Source: Flavobacterium sp. 5
GTDB lineage: Bacteria > Bacteroidota > Bacteroidia > Flavobacteriales > Flavobacteriaceae
DNA: 64,000 nt
Direction: 5' to 3'
Assembly: GCF_002813295.1 (NCBI RefSeq)
Contig: NZ_PHUE01000001.1
Span: 4,464,001-4,528,000 of the forward strand
A model generated the notes under the pieces. The model ran no database searches, was not told the origin of the DNA, and saw only the letters and a program-made list of their open reading frames with translations. The position numbers and the translations under genes were made by a program. Shown here piece after piece: positions 25,017 through 33,828 of the stretch; within the stretch, counting starts at the first letter, position 1, and every line of letters begins with the position of its first letter.

Positions 25017-26993
25017 TTAGTATTCTAAAAGAGTTTTTAGTTCCTCCTCAAATCTAGCTTTAGGTAAATACTGATCCTCCAGTGCTTTTGTAAAAGGGAT
25101 GGGAGAATCTAAACTTGCAACTCGTTTTACAGGAGCATCTAAGTATTCAAAACAATTTTCCATAATCAATGCCGAGATATCACTGGCAATACCACCAAAT
25201 AGTGAGTCTTCTTGGTAAATAATTGCTTTTCCTGTTTTTTTAACGGATCTATAAATAGCTTCGGTATCTAAAGGCAGTAAGGTTCTTAAATCCAAAATAT
25301 CAGCATCTATTTCGGGGTTTTTCTCTAATGTTTCTAAAGCCCAGTGGACAGCAGCCCCAAAAGAAATAATGGTTACGTTCTTCCCTTCTTTTAGTAAAGC
25401 AGCTTTTCCTAACGGAATGGTATAATAATCATTAGGAACATTTTGGGATAAACTTCGGTATAATTGCTTGTGTTCAAAGAAAAGCACTGGATTCGGGTCA
25501 TTAATTGATGCATTCAATAAACCTTTTGCATCATAAGGAAACGCTGGATAGACTACTTTTAAACCTGGAGTTTTAGTAAACCAAGCTTCATTGGTTTGTG
25601 AATGAAAAGGCCCAGCTTGAGTACCACCACCACATGGCATCCGAACTACTACATCGGCTTTCTCTAACCATCGGTAGTGCGATTTGGCTAATAAATTAAC
25701 TATCGGATTGAATCCCGTGGATACAAAATCGGCAAATTGCATTTCGACAATAGCTTTGTATCCATTGATAGACAATCCCATTGCTGTTGAAACCACTGCG
25801 CTTTCACAAATGGGAGTATTACGAACTCTTTCTTTACCAAATTGAGTTACAAAACCGTCAGTGATTTTAAATGCTCCGCCGTATTCGGCAATGTCTTGCC
25901 CCATGATAACCAATTTATCATGCCGTTCCATCGATTCGCGTAAACTATTGGTAATAGCATCTATAAAACGGATATTTTCGGTCTCAGAATTGGGTTGAAA
26001 TTCTTCATGCTGATACGGTTTGTAAACATCGTTTAGTTCATCTTCGTAAGTTGGTGTTATTTCGGGTTCGGCATTACTCAAGGTCCAAGCTTCCTCAATT
26101 TCGTGTTTAATTTGGTTTTTTATAGCTTCATCATCTTCTAAGGTAAGAATATTGTTTAGATACAGATAGCTTCTGTAATTGTCTACAGGATCTTTCGTGG
26201 CCCATAAATTCATTAATTCTTGCGGAACGTATTTTGTACCACTTGCCTCTTCATGTCCCCGCATTCTAAATGTTTTGAATTCCAATAAAATTGGTCTGGG
26301 CTTTTCGATCATCGAAGCTTTTAGTTCTGTAACTAAATTAAAAACTTCCAAAATATTGTTACCATCTACAATATGACTTTCTATTCCGTATCCAATTCCT
26401 TTATCGGCTAGGTTTTTGCAACGGTATTGCTCGTTGGTTGGAGTCGATAATCCGTATCCGTTATTTTCGATTATAAATAGAACAGGTAAATCCCAAACTG
26501 CGGCTATGTTCAAAGCTTCATGAAAGTCACCTTCACTTGTGGCACCTTCACCGGTAAAGACAGCTGTTATTTTACCATTTTTTTCTAATGTATTGGCAAG
26601 TGCTATTCCGTCTGCAACCCCAAGCTGAGGTCCCAGATGCGAAATCATTCCGATAATTTTATAATCCTGTGTCCCAAAATGAAAGCTTCGGTCTCTTCCT
26701 TTGGTAAAACCATTGGCTTTACCTTGCCATTGCGAAAATAAGCGTTGCAATGGAATGTCTCTGCCTGTAAATACACCTAAATTACGGTGCATTGGCAGAA
26801 TGTATTCGTCAGTATCTAAAGCGGCTGTAATTCCAACAGAAATGGCTTCTTGTCCTATTCCAGAGAACCATTTGGAGACTTTTCCTTGTCGAATGAGGAT
26901 TAACATTTTTTCTTCTACCAGTCTTGGTTTCAGAATTCTTTTATAGAGGTCTAATAAAATTTCGTTGGTTAAATTTTTTTTATCAAAATTCAT
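25017..26993 (-). CDS. 2-oxoacid dehydrogenase E1, fused alpha and beta subunits
   Basis: A 658-residue fusion. The alpha part (about residues 1-330) has the thiamine diphosphate motif from GEG at 148-150 to ENN at 176-178, and the phosphorylation-loop-like region FRMRGHEEASGTKY. The beta part (from about residue 340) starts IRFIDAITNSLRESMERHDKLVIMGQDIAEYGG and has DLRTLLPLD near the end. Such E1 fusions decarboxylate branched-chain 2-oxoacids or pyruvate and acylate the lipoyl E2. No E2 or E3 gene is adjacent, so it must use a complex partner encoded elsewhere. The sequence resembles the branched-chain type more, but the substrate is not proven. Confidence 0.92.
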   Translation of the reverse strand: MNFDKKNLTNEILLDLYKRILKPRLVEEKMLILIRQGKVSKWFSGIGQEAISVGITAALDTDEYILPMHRNLGVFTGRDIPLQRLFSQWQGKANGFTKGRDRSFHFGTQDYKIIGMISHLGPQLGVADGIALANTLEKNGKITAVFTGEGATSEGDFHEALNIAAVWDLPVLFIIENNGYGLSTPTNEQYRCKNLADKGIGYGIESHIVDGNNILEVFNLVTELKASMIEKPRPILLEFKTFRMRGHEEASGTKYVPQELMNLWATKDPVDNYRSYLYLNNILTLEDDEAIKNQIKHEIEEAWTLSNAEPEITPTYEDELNDVYKPYQHEEFQPNSETENIRFIDAITNSLRESMERHDKLVIMGQDIAEYGGAFKITDGFVTQFGKERVRNTPICESAVVSTAMGLSINGYKAIVEMQFADFVSTGFNPIVNLLAKSHYRWLEKADVVVRMPCGGGTQAGPFHSQTNEAWFTKTPGLKVVYPAFPYDAKGLLNASINDPNPVLFFEHKQLYRSLSQNVPNDYYTIPLGKAALLKEGKNVTIISFGAAVHWALETLEKNPEIDADILDLRTLLPLDTEAIYRSVKKTGKAIIYQEDSLFGGIASDISALIMENCFEYLDAPVKRVASLDSPIPFTKALEDQYLPKARFEEELKTLLEY

Positions 26994-27109
26994 TTGTAAT
27001 AGTTTTTATGGGTCTCTCAAAGATAAAATAATATAACAGTTCATTGTATTAAAGTTATATTATTTTAAAATGTGAATAATTTTTAAAAATACTTGTCTTT
27101 TTTATTCTT

Positions 27110-27117
27110 TATATTTG
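27110..27117 (+). promoter_or_regulatory. -7 box for the 2OG oxygenase gene
   Basis: TATATTTG matches the TAnnTTTG consensus 46 nt before the ATG at 27164. A TTG at 27093-27095 is only 14 nt away, shorter than usual. Confidence 0.5.
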
Positions 27118-27163
27118 TAGTCATGAAGTTTTTTGACTTCTAAAGTATTAAATACAGACTAAT

Positions 27164-28117
27164 ATGCAAAACATTCCTAGTGTTGACTTGCGTGATTTCC
27201 TTTCGGACGACCCGAAACGTAAACAAAAATTTGTAAATGAAATCGGAAGTGCATTCGAAGATATAGGCTTCGTAGCGCTCAAAGGGCATTTTTTAAACGA
27301 TCAATTAGTTGATGAGTTGTATGGTGAAATAAGAGAGTTCTTCTCATTGCCATTAGAAACCAAACACAGCTATGAAATTCCTAGAATTGGCGGACAAAGA
27401 GGCTATGTTTCTTTTGGAAAAGAGCATGCTAAAGGCCGTAAAGAAGGAGATTTAAAAGAGTTTTGGCACTTTGGACAATATGTAGACAAAGATTCTAGAT
27501 ATGCGTCTCAATATCCAGATAATGTTGAGGTAAAAGAATTACCACGCTTTAATGTTGTAGGTAAAGAAGCCTACCAAATGCTTGAAAAAACAGGTGTTTA
27601 TGTGTTGAGAGCTTTGGCTTTGCACCTTGGATTGGATGAGTTCTATTTTGACGAATATGCCAAAGAAGGAAACTCAATTCTAAGACCTATTCACTATCCT
27701 CCTATTACATCTGAGCCTGAAAATGCTATTCGTGCAGCAGCGCACGGAGATATCAACTTGATAACTTTGTTAATGGGTGCTCAAGGGAAAGGTTTACAAG
27801 TTCAAAATCATGATGGAGAATGGATTGATGCGATTGCAGAACCAGATGAATTAGTAATTAATGTTGGTGATATGTTATCACGTCATACCAATAATAAACT
27901 AAAATCGACAATTCATCAAGTGGTTAATCCGCCTAGAGAATTATGGGGAACTTCACGTTATTCTATTCCATTTTTTATGCATCCGGTAAGCGATATGAAA
28001 CTGGATTGTTTAGAAAATTGTATAGATGCCGAGAATTCTAAGAAATTCGAAGATATTACTGCAGGTGATTATTTATACGAACGTCTTGTGGATTTAGGTT
28101 TGATAAAAAAAGCCTAA
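27164..28117 (+). CDS. Isopenicillin-N-synthase-like 2OG-Fe(II) oxygenase
   Basis: A 317-residue oxygenase of the plant-type 2OG/IPNS family. The N-terminal DIOX_N region starts IPSVDLRDF. The iron ligands are H194 and D196 (AAHGDINLITLL) and H251 (STIHQVVNPP), and R265-x-S267 in SRYSIPFF binds 2-oxoglutarate. The fold and residues support an active dioxygenase. Members of this family in bacteria have mostly unknown substrates, and the neighbours (E1 divergent, SUI1 downstream) do not help. It is divergently transcribed from E1 and ends with a hairpin at 28142. Confidence 0.88.
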   Translation: MQNIPSVDLRDFLSDDPKRKQKFVNEIGSAFEDIGFVALKGHFLNDQLVDELYGEIREFFSLPLETKHSYEIPRIGGQRGYVSFGKEHAKGRKEGDLKEFWHFGQYVDKDSRYASQYPDNVEVKELPRFNVVGKEAYQMLEKTGVYVLRALALHLGLDEFYFDEYAKEGNSILRPIHYPPITSEPENAIRAAAHGDINLITLLMGAQGKGLQVQNHDGEWIDAIAEPDELVINVGDMLSRHTNNKLKSTIHQVVNPPRELWGTSRYSIPFFMHPVSDMKLDCLENCIDAENSKKFEDITAGDYLYERLVDLGLIKKA

Positions 28118-28141
28118 CTATCCGAAAGTAGAAATAAATTA

Positions 28142-28186
28142 AATTCCAAATATCAATAACTTTCATTGGTATTTGGAATTGTTTTT
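28142..28186 (+). terminator. Intrinsic terminator after the 2OG oxygenase gene
   Basis: AATTCCAAATATCAAT (28142-28157) pairs with ATTGGTATTTGGAATT (28165-28180) with one wobble and a 7-nt loop, followed by GTTTTTT. Confidence 0.8.
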
Positions 28187-28218
28187 TAAATTTGGTTTAA
28201 AGAAATAAATTAGAAAAA

Positions 28219-28548
28219 ATGGATTTACAGGATCAATTAAAAAATCTTTTTCCAGATCACGAAATGTCACCGGAAGAAGAAATTGAGGCAGCAGCGCATC
28301 AATTATACGTTCAAAAAGAACCTATGATTTGCAAATTCGAAAAAAGAAAAGGAAAAGCAACTACTGTAATCGAAGGTTACGAAGGATCTGACGAAGATTT
28401 TAAAATTTTAGCTAAAGAAATCAAGATCAAACTTAGTGTTGGCGGAACTTTTAAAGACGATTCTATTATTATTCAAGGTGATTACCGTGATAAAATAATG
28501 GTTATTTTAAAAGAAAAAGGCTTTAAGGTAAAAAGAGTTGGAGGATAA
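28219..28548 (+). CDS. SUI1/eIF1-family translation factor (YciH-like)
   Basis: A 109-residue protein, the same length class as E. coli YciH. The conserved C-terminal core runs from KATTVIEGYEGSDEDFKILAKEIK through KLSVGGTFKDDSIIIQGDYRDKIM to LKEKGFKVKRVGG, all hallmarks of SUI1. Family members bind the small ribosomal subunit and influence start-site fidelity; the bacterial role is poorly known. It is followed by a separate nucleoside phosphorylase gene after about 100 nt. Confidence 0.92.
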   Translation: MDLQDQLKNLFPDHEMSPEEEIEAAAHQLYVQKEPMICKFEKRKGKATTVIEGYEGSDEDFKILAKEIKIKLSVGGTFKDDSIIIQGDYRDKIMVILKEKGFKVKRVGG

Positions 28549-28650
28549 TTTGGTTGACAGTTTTTAGTTGGCAGGCTTTAGTTTGCAGATATTTTTTTTT
28601 AACATTAAACAACTTTAAAACTTAAACAAATAAAACTTTAAACAAAAACA

Positions 28651-29523
28651 ATGGCTATACAACAATCCGAATTAATACTCAATCCTGACGGAAGTGTGTA
28701 TCATCTTAACTTGAAACCGGAGAATATTGCTTACGATATCATTTTTGTAGGTGACCAAGATAGAGTTTCAAAAATTACCAAGCAGTTTGATACTATTGAA
28801 TTTTCTACGCAAAAAAGGGAATTCAAAACCGAAACAGGCATTTATAAAGGCAAACGATTAACAGTAATGTCAACTGGAATTGGTCCTGATAATATTGATA
28901 TTGTCATTAATGAATTGGATGCTTTGGTTAATATTGATTTAGAAACAAGAAAACCAAAAGAGAAATTAACTTCTTTAAACATTATCCGAATAGGAACTTC
29001 TGGTTCTTTGCATGCAGATATTCCTGTGGACAGTTTTGTTATGTCAAAGTTTGCTATCGGACTCGATAATATGCTTCGCTCCTATTTGATCGATGAGGTT
29101 TCAAATGAAAAAATAGAAAACGCATTTATTGAACAAACTAATTGGGATTTACGAAAAGGAAGACCAACAGTTGTTTCTTGCTCTTCTGAACTAGCAAAAA
29201 GAATAGATAGTGATAAAATGCACAAAGGAATCACGGCAACAGCTGGTGGTTTTTACGGGCCTCAAGGACGTGTTTTGCGTTTAAACATTCAAGATGCCGA
29301 ATTAAATTCAAAAATGGATAATTTCTCTTTTGAAGGAAACAGAATTACCAATCTTGAAATGGAAACATCAGCAATTTATGGGCTTTCGGCTCTTTTAGGA
29401 CATCAGGCTTTGTCATTGAATGCTATTATAGCCAACAGAGCAAGGGGAACTTTTAGCAGTGATGCATATAAAGCCGTAGATGAATTGATTGAATATACTT
29501 TGGGAAAACTAGCTGAAAAATAA
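28651..29523 (+). CDS. Nucleoside phosphorylase (uridine phosphorylase-like)
   Basis: A 290-residue PNP/UDP family protein. Motifs include IFVGDQDRVSKITKQFD (phosphate-binding start), STGIGPDNIDIV, IRIGTSGSL and the nucleoside-binding NLEMETSAIYGLSALLGH. It splits nucleosides with phosphate into base and ribose-1-phosphate in salvage. The GFYGPQGR segment is typical of the Bacteroidota uridine phosphorylase-like branch, but base specificity cannot be read safely. It lies 3 nt ahead of a DUF4265 gene, so the two are co-translated. Confidence 0.9.
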   Translation: MAIQQSELILNPDGSVYHLNLKPENIAYDIIFVGDQDRVSKITKQFDTIEFSTQKREFKTETGIYKGKRLTVMSTGIGPDNIDIVINELDALVNIDLETRKPKEKLTSLNIIRIGTSGSLHADIPVDSFVMSKFAIGLDNMLRSYLIDEVSNEKIENAFIEQTNWDLRKGRPTVVSCSSELAKRIDSDKMHKGITATAGGFYGPQGRVLRLNIQDAELNSKMDNFSFEGNRITNLEMETSAIYGLSALLGHQALSLNAIIANRARGTFSSDAYKAVDELIEYTLGKLAEK

Positions 29524-29526
29524 AAG

Positions 29527-29997
29527 ATGGCAGAAACTCATTCAAAAATTTTGTTCAGATATCATAGTGATATTTTAGATGAAGAAGTAGTTGAAACGAT
29601 GTGGTCTGAAATAATTGATCAAGAAAAAGGAATTTATAAATTAGATAATATTCCATTCTACGGGCCACTTATTGCGACAGATGATATTTTCTATGCCAAA
29701 TATGATGAAACCGAAGATACTGTCGTTTATAAAGAAACAATTTCAATTTCTGGAAATTCAATAATTCAAGTTGTCATTTTAAAAGACAACTATAATAAAG
29801 AAATTATTAGAGAGAAACTCAAAGCAATGAATTGTGAGTCAGAAGGGCTAAATGAAAAGTTTTTTGCTGTTGAAATTAAGAAAGATGTTGATTATTCTGT
29901 TGTCAAAAGCTTTTTAAATGAATATTTCGAGTTGGAAATACTTGATTTTGCAGAACCTTGTTTGTCTAAAAAGCACAGTGATGATTTATTAAAATAA
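29527..29997 (+). CDS. DUF4265 domain protein
   Basis: A 156-residue cytoplasmic protein. KILFRYHSDILDEEVVETMWSEIIDQEKGIYKLDNIPFYGP followed by DDIFYAKYDE is the recognisable DUF4265 pattern (short proteins with the -ENIPFYxxxxAxxDxV- motif). The family has no established function. It starts 3 nt after the nucleoside phosphorylase stop, which suggests a common transcript. The C-terminal part is not distinctive. Confidence 0.75.
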   Translation: MAETHSKILFRYHSDILDEEVVETMWSEIIDQEKGIYKLDNIPFYGPLIATDDIFYAKYDETEDTVVYKETISISGNSIIQVVILKDNYNKEIIREKLKAMNCESEGLNEKFFAVEIKKDVDYSVVKSFLNEYFELEILDFAEPCLSKKHSDDLLK

Positions 29998-30066
29998 CTA
30001 CATTAATTTCCAACAAACTTATTCTTTAAGATGTTTTAAAAATGATGCAAATCTTTTTTTTAAATC

Positions 30067-30074
30067 TATATTTG
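30067..30074 (+). promoter_or_regulatory. -7 box for the SDR gene
   Basis: TATATTTG sits 19 nt before the ATG at 30094, implying a short leader. It is a perfect match to TAnnTTTG; no clear -33 TTG was seen. Confidence 0.55.
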
Positions 30075-30093
30075 CACTTCGAAAAAGACAACA

Positions 30094-31218
30094 ATGAAAA
30101 TAATTCTTACAGGGGCTACAGGAGTTTTGGGTTCGCATGTTATGTACGAAATTCTGGAACTGTTTATTAATCAAAATCAAAGTGCAAAACTGTTTATTAT
30201 TGCCAGAAACAAAGGGAAAGCTAATGCGATAGATCGTGTTAATGAACTTCTGACAAGTGATTATACACCTTCCATTTTATTAAAAACCGGTTTAGAAAAA
30301 CTTCATGAGTATATAGAAATTATAGATTCGGATTTAGCGAATCTTCAGGATACTTTTTCAGAAAAAATAAAAGGAGCTTATTTTATTCACTCTGCCGGAT
30401 ACGTGAATTTATCTACTGACGAGAAGCTAAAAAAGAAAATTTTTGATGAAAATGCCAAAATAACCCAATCGCTTTTCAAGACTTTTAACCCTTTTATCAA
30501 GAAATTCATTTACATAGGGACAGCATTTTCGTCTGGAATCCGAAAAGGATTAATAGATAATGATTTTCATAATCTTGGTTTTACTCCAAAGCATCGTAAT
30601 GCGTATGAGGATGCCAAATTTCATTCAGAGAATTTCATCGCTCAGGAATGTAAAGCTTTAGGTTTGCCTTTTCAAATTTTGAGACCAAGTGTTATTGGTG
30701 GAAAAATGTTAGGAACCGAATGCCCTTATTTTATTCCAAAATACATGGTTTTTTATCTTTTAGCGAAATTCTTCCACTTTACATCCCAACGAAAAGGCGA
30801 GCAGGAAAACGTTCGCTTCATCATTAATGAGGAAACTGGTCTGAACATTATTCCAGTAGATTATGTTGCCAAAGTAATTGTAAACACCTTTGAACGCGAT
30901 GACATCGAACAGCTAAATATTGTAAATGACAAAAGTTTCAATATTGTAAAAGGTCTACAGTTGATCATGAAAGAAGTAGGATATACAAACTTTACTTTAA
31001 TCAAAAATCCACTCGATTTTAAATACAAAAACACCATAGAGAAATTGTATTACGAAAGTATTGGAAAGCATTTAAAGCCTTATTTTATTACCAATCCGAA
31101 TGAATATGATACAACTTTGCTGAATTCAATTCTTGAAATTCCAAAGCTGGATAATGATGCTTTTTCAAACATGATTCGATATGCAATCTTGAATGATTTT
31201 AAGGATATCAATGTATAA
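30094..31218 (+). CDS. NAD-dependent epimerase/fatty acyl-CoA reductase-like SDR protein
   Basis: A 374-residue extended SDR protein of the NAD_binding_4 (thioester reductase/male-sterility) type. The cofactor motif is TGATGVLGSH near residue 6, and the catalytic YxxxK is in AYEDAKFHSE (about residue 170). FSSGIRKG and LRPSVIGG are typical of acyl-CoA/acyl-ACP reductases. It probably reduces a thioester or modifies a lipid-linked substrate; no carrier protein or ligase is adjacent. It is followed by a transglutaminase-like gene after 134 nt. Confidence 0.82.
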   Translation: MKIILTGATGVLGSHVMYEILELFINQNQSAKLFIIARNKGKANAIDRVNELLTSDYTPSILLKTGLEKLHEYIEIIDSDLANLQDTFSEKIKGAYFIHSAGYVNLSTDEKLKKKIFDENAKITQSLFKTFNPFIKKFIYIGTAFSSGIRKGLIDNDFHNLGFTPKHRNAYEDAKFHSENFIAQECKALGLPFQILRPSVIGGKMLGTECPYFIPKYMVFYLLAKFFHFTSQRKGEQENVRFIINEETGLNIIPVDYVAKVIVNTFERDDIEQLNIVNDKSFNIVKGLQLIMKEVGYTNFTLIKNPLDFKYKNTIEKLYYESIGKHLKPYFITNPNEYDTTLLNSILEIPKLDNDAFSNMIRYAILNDFKDINV

Positions 31219-31352
31219 AGTAGCTTAGTGACTAAGTTTCTAAGTTGCAAAGACAAGTAAAAAACTCAAAAACTTAGCATCTCAGAATCTTAGAAACTCT
31301 AAAAAAAAAAAGTACTTTTACAAAAAGCAATCTAGATTCCCTTTCGGGTATT

Positions 31353-32285
31353 ATGACACAATTTAGCAAAACTAATTTTCAATCCGTAAAAGCCAAGTTT
31401 CAGTTAAAAAAACCTTGGGATAGATTTGTTATCTTTTTTTTAAGTGTCCTCATTACAATCCCTTTATTTGTAGTACTTCACCAAACATTAATTGACCCGC
31501 AATGGATTTTTGCTTTAGACAGGATTCTATTGTTTATTCTAGTTTTCGCTTCCGTTTACGCTCTTTTGTACATGTTAAGGACCATCATCATTATATGCTT
31601 AGCGCTCTATTTCTTGATGCTGATTTACGGAAGTTTATTTGGAAATTTCAGCTTTAATTCAGTTTTCGATGACTACAATTCCATGTTGTATTCCATGAAC
31701 AACAATCCATTTCCTCAAGATATTATTATTGCAAAATTATTGCCTTTCCCTAATAAAAGTGAAATAATCAAAGCAATAGAGTATGAAAATCCAAAGGTTC
31801 GCAACTTTGCAATAATGGCTACAACGAAGCATTTCAAAGACGTAAAAGGCTATCCCGATTATCGAAATTTAATTCAGTGTTTTGCGGTTTTCAAAGAAAT
31901 CAACAGCCGATGGCATTATGTAAACGATCCAAAAAACGGTGATTATATCGCCACAGCCCACGAATCCTTACTATATTTTTCAGGTGATTGTGATGATCAT
32001 TCTATCTTGATGGCTGCGAGTATTAAATCGATTGGAGGCACACCAAGACTAATTCATACCAAAGGACATATCTATCCCGAAATCTTAATTGGAAGCATGA
32101 AAGATCTCGAAAAAGCAAATTTTCTGATTAAAAATGTATTATTTGTTGAGGAAAGTAAAAACAAGCAACTCAATTACCACATTGACGAACACAACCAAGT
32201 GTGGCTAAATCTCGATTACACCGCAAAATACCCAGGAGGCCCCTTTTTATCCGAGGAGATTTTAGGAGCTTTAACATTAGATTAA
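31353..32285 (+). CDS. Membrane-anchored transglutaminase-like protein
   Basis: A 310-residue protein with two or three hydrophobic segments between residues 22 and 95, then a soluble domain. GDCDDHSILMAASIKSIGGTPRLI carries the Cys of a transglutaminase/papain-like core (GxCxDxS), HIYPEI the His and LDYTAKYPGG the likely Asp. Such domains hydrolyse or crosslink peptide bonds, or only bind peptides. The domain should lie outside or inside the membrane depending on topology, which I cannot decide. It is followed directly by the structured repeat at 32286. Confidence 0.78.
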   Translation: MTQFSKTNFQSVKAKFQLKKPWDRFVIFFLSVLITIPLFVVLHQTLIDPQWIFALDRILLFILVFASVYALLYMLRTIIIICLALYFLMLIYGSLFGNFSFNSVFDDYNSMLYSMNNNPFPQDIIIAKLLPFPNKSEIIKAIEYENPKVRNFAIMATTKHFKDVKGYPDYRNLIQCFAVFKEINSRWHYVNDPKNGDYIATAHESLLYFSGDCDDHSILMAASIKSIGGTPRLIHTKGHIYPEILIGSMKDLEKANFLIKNVLFVEESKNKQLNYHIDEHNQVWLNLDYTAKYPGGPFLSEEILGALTLD

Positions 32286-32410
32286 AATCATTTGGGCGTG
32301 CCACCATCCTGACAAATGGGCTAATTCTCTTTGCACATATTCGCCCATTTATCAGGATGCTGTCGGGCTTTACGCGCTACTTGGATAGCCTGCTTCAATC
32401 CCTCACGCGT
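32286..32410. repeat. Structured interspersed repeat (GGGCGTG...CCCTCACGCG family), copy 1
   Basis: The element starts ATCATTTGGGCGTGCCACC and ends TCAATCCCTCACGCG. A 17-bp hairpin (32305-32321 with 32343-32359, one C/T wobble position) occupies the middle, followed by the conserved GTCGGGCTTTACGCGCTACTTGGATAGC part. GCGTG at the start and CACGC at the end can pair, closing the structure. A second copy with the same flanks but a different hairpin is at 47881. The open frame 32201-32452 across it is spurious. I recognise the flanks as a common flavobacterial intergenic element. Confidence 0.85.
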
Positions 32411-32525
32411 GACCAGGAAACTGTTGAGGTAGTAACGAAATTACAGTCATAAATGGTAGATTTATTTTTCTAAATTTGTGAGTAAAGTTATAATTGAATT
32501 CTTGTCATTTGATATTCTAAACATT

Positions 32526-33047
32526 ATGAAAATACAGATTTTGCTTTTAAGTTCTCTTCTCTTATTATCCTGTTCTCAAAAAGAAGAAATAAATACATTT
32601 CCTTTTGATGATTTTGTTTTTTCTTCTGCTGGTGAAAGCCATGATGATTCAATGAAATTTACAAAAAGTGACACTGTATATTTTCAGAAAAGATTTCCTG
32701 ACCCCATAGAAAACTCCTATGCCATTTTAAAAACGGATGATAGAATTAAACTTAACAAATTGCTTCAACAAGTAAATTTTAAAAAATTTGATAGCGTTTA
32801 TGAACAAGAAAATTTGCAAGATGGTGAAAGTTATCTTATCAATATCTCGAATAAAGGAAAAAACAAATGGATATATTTATATGGTCATGTAATTCCAAAG
32901 GAATTGGATGAGTTTATAGATTCTTTGGGTAATATAAAGGCTAAATTGAAGTTTTTACCAACGAACAAGATTGCAGATTTTGGTGATTTAAAGTATATTT
33001 TACCTCCACCGCCTCCACCCATGAAAATAGAATCAATTAAAAAATAA
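32526..33047 (+). CDS. Lipoprotein of unknown function
   Basis: A 173-residue lipoprotein starting MKIQILLLSSLLLLSCSQKEE, where LLSC is a clear lipobox. This start at 32526 is preferred over an in-frame upstream codon at 32478 because it begins the signal peptide. The mature domain has no motif I recognise; it is acidic and has a C-terminal run of six prolines (PPPPPP). It is convergent with ung (stops 1 nt apart). Function unknown. Confidence 0.75.
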   Translation: MKIQILLLSSLLLLSCSQKEEINTFPFDDFVFSSAGESHDDSMKFTKSDTVYFQKRFPDPIENSYAILKTDDRIKLNKLLQQVNFKKFDSVYEQENLQDGESYLINISNKGKNKWIYLYGHVIPKELDEFIDSLGNIKAKLKFLPTNKIADFGDLKYILPPPPPPMKIESIKK

Positions 33048-33048
33048 T

Positions 33049-33717
33049 TTACCACTCTATTTCTGTTTCTCCATTCAATTTTAAATAAGCATTAGCTTGA
33101 CTAAAATGTTTATTTCCGAACCATTTCCCCTGATTAGCACTCATAGGCGAAGGATGCCCTGATTCTAATACCAAATGTTTCGTTCTATCAATTTTAGCTC
33201 CTTTTTTTTGTGCAAAACTTCCCCAAAGCATGAAAACTACATTTTCTTTTTCTTCGGATATTTTTTGAATTACTGCATCAGTAAAAGTTCCCCATTTTAA
33301 GTGTTTATGACTATTTGGTGTGTCAATTCTAACAGAAAGGGAAGCATTTAAAAGCAATACTCCTTGTTTTGCCCAACGTTCCAGATTTCCTGATGTGGGC
33401 ATAAAAATAGAATCCAAATCATCATTCAATTCTCTAAAAATATTACGTAATGATGGTGGAATTTTCACTGAATCATTCACTGAAAAAGACAAGCCATTCG
33501 CTTCACCAACTCCGTGATACGGGTCTTGACCAATAATAACCACTTTCACATCTTCAAAAGAACAATTATTAAAAGCCGAAAAAATTAATTTCTTTGGAGG
33601 AAAACAAATATGATTTTGATATTCTTCATCAAGGGCATCCATTAATTCTAAAAAATAAGGTTTCTTAATTTCGTCCGCTAAAATAGTTTGCCAAGATGGG
33701 TTGAGGTAAAGTTTCAT
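33049..33717 (-). CDS. ung: Uracil-DNA glycosylase, family 1
   Basis: A 222-residue family 1 UDG. The catalytic water-activating loop GQDPYHG lies at residues 63-69, with D65 as the general base, and the minor-groove/leucine loop is HPSPMSANQGKWFGN near residue 190. It excises uracil from DNA as the first step of base excision repair. The 111-nt gap to mutS2 contains A/T-rich intergenic repeats of the CGCAAAGTTCGTAAAG kind. Confidence 0.97.
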   Translation of the reverse strand: MKLYLNPSWQTILADEIKKPYFLELMDALDEEYQNHICFPPKKLIFSAFNNCSFEDVKVVIIGQDPYHGVGEANGLSFSVNDSVKIPPSLRNIFRELNDDLDSIFMPTSGNLERWAKQGVLLLNASLSVRIDTPNSHKHLKWGTFTDAVIQKISEEKENVVFMLWGSFAQKKGAKIDRTKHLVLESGHPSPMSANQGKWFGNKHFSQANAYLKLNGETEIEW

Positions 33718-33828
33718 ACATATATTTTACCGCAAAGTTCGTAAAGTTTTCTCAAAGAGAACAAAGAAAATGGTTTTTGACTTTTTACTTTGTAACTTTG
33801 GGCTTTTACTTTGACTTTTGATATAAAA

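Noticed and set aside
32201..32452. Plus-strand frame of 83 codons across the repeat at 32286
   Set aside because: It starts inside the transglutaminase-like gene and consists mostly of the structured repeat, whose second copy is not open in the same frame.
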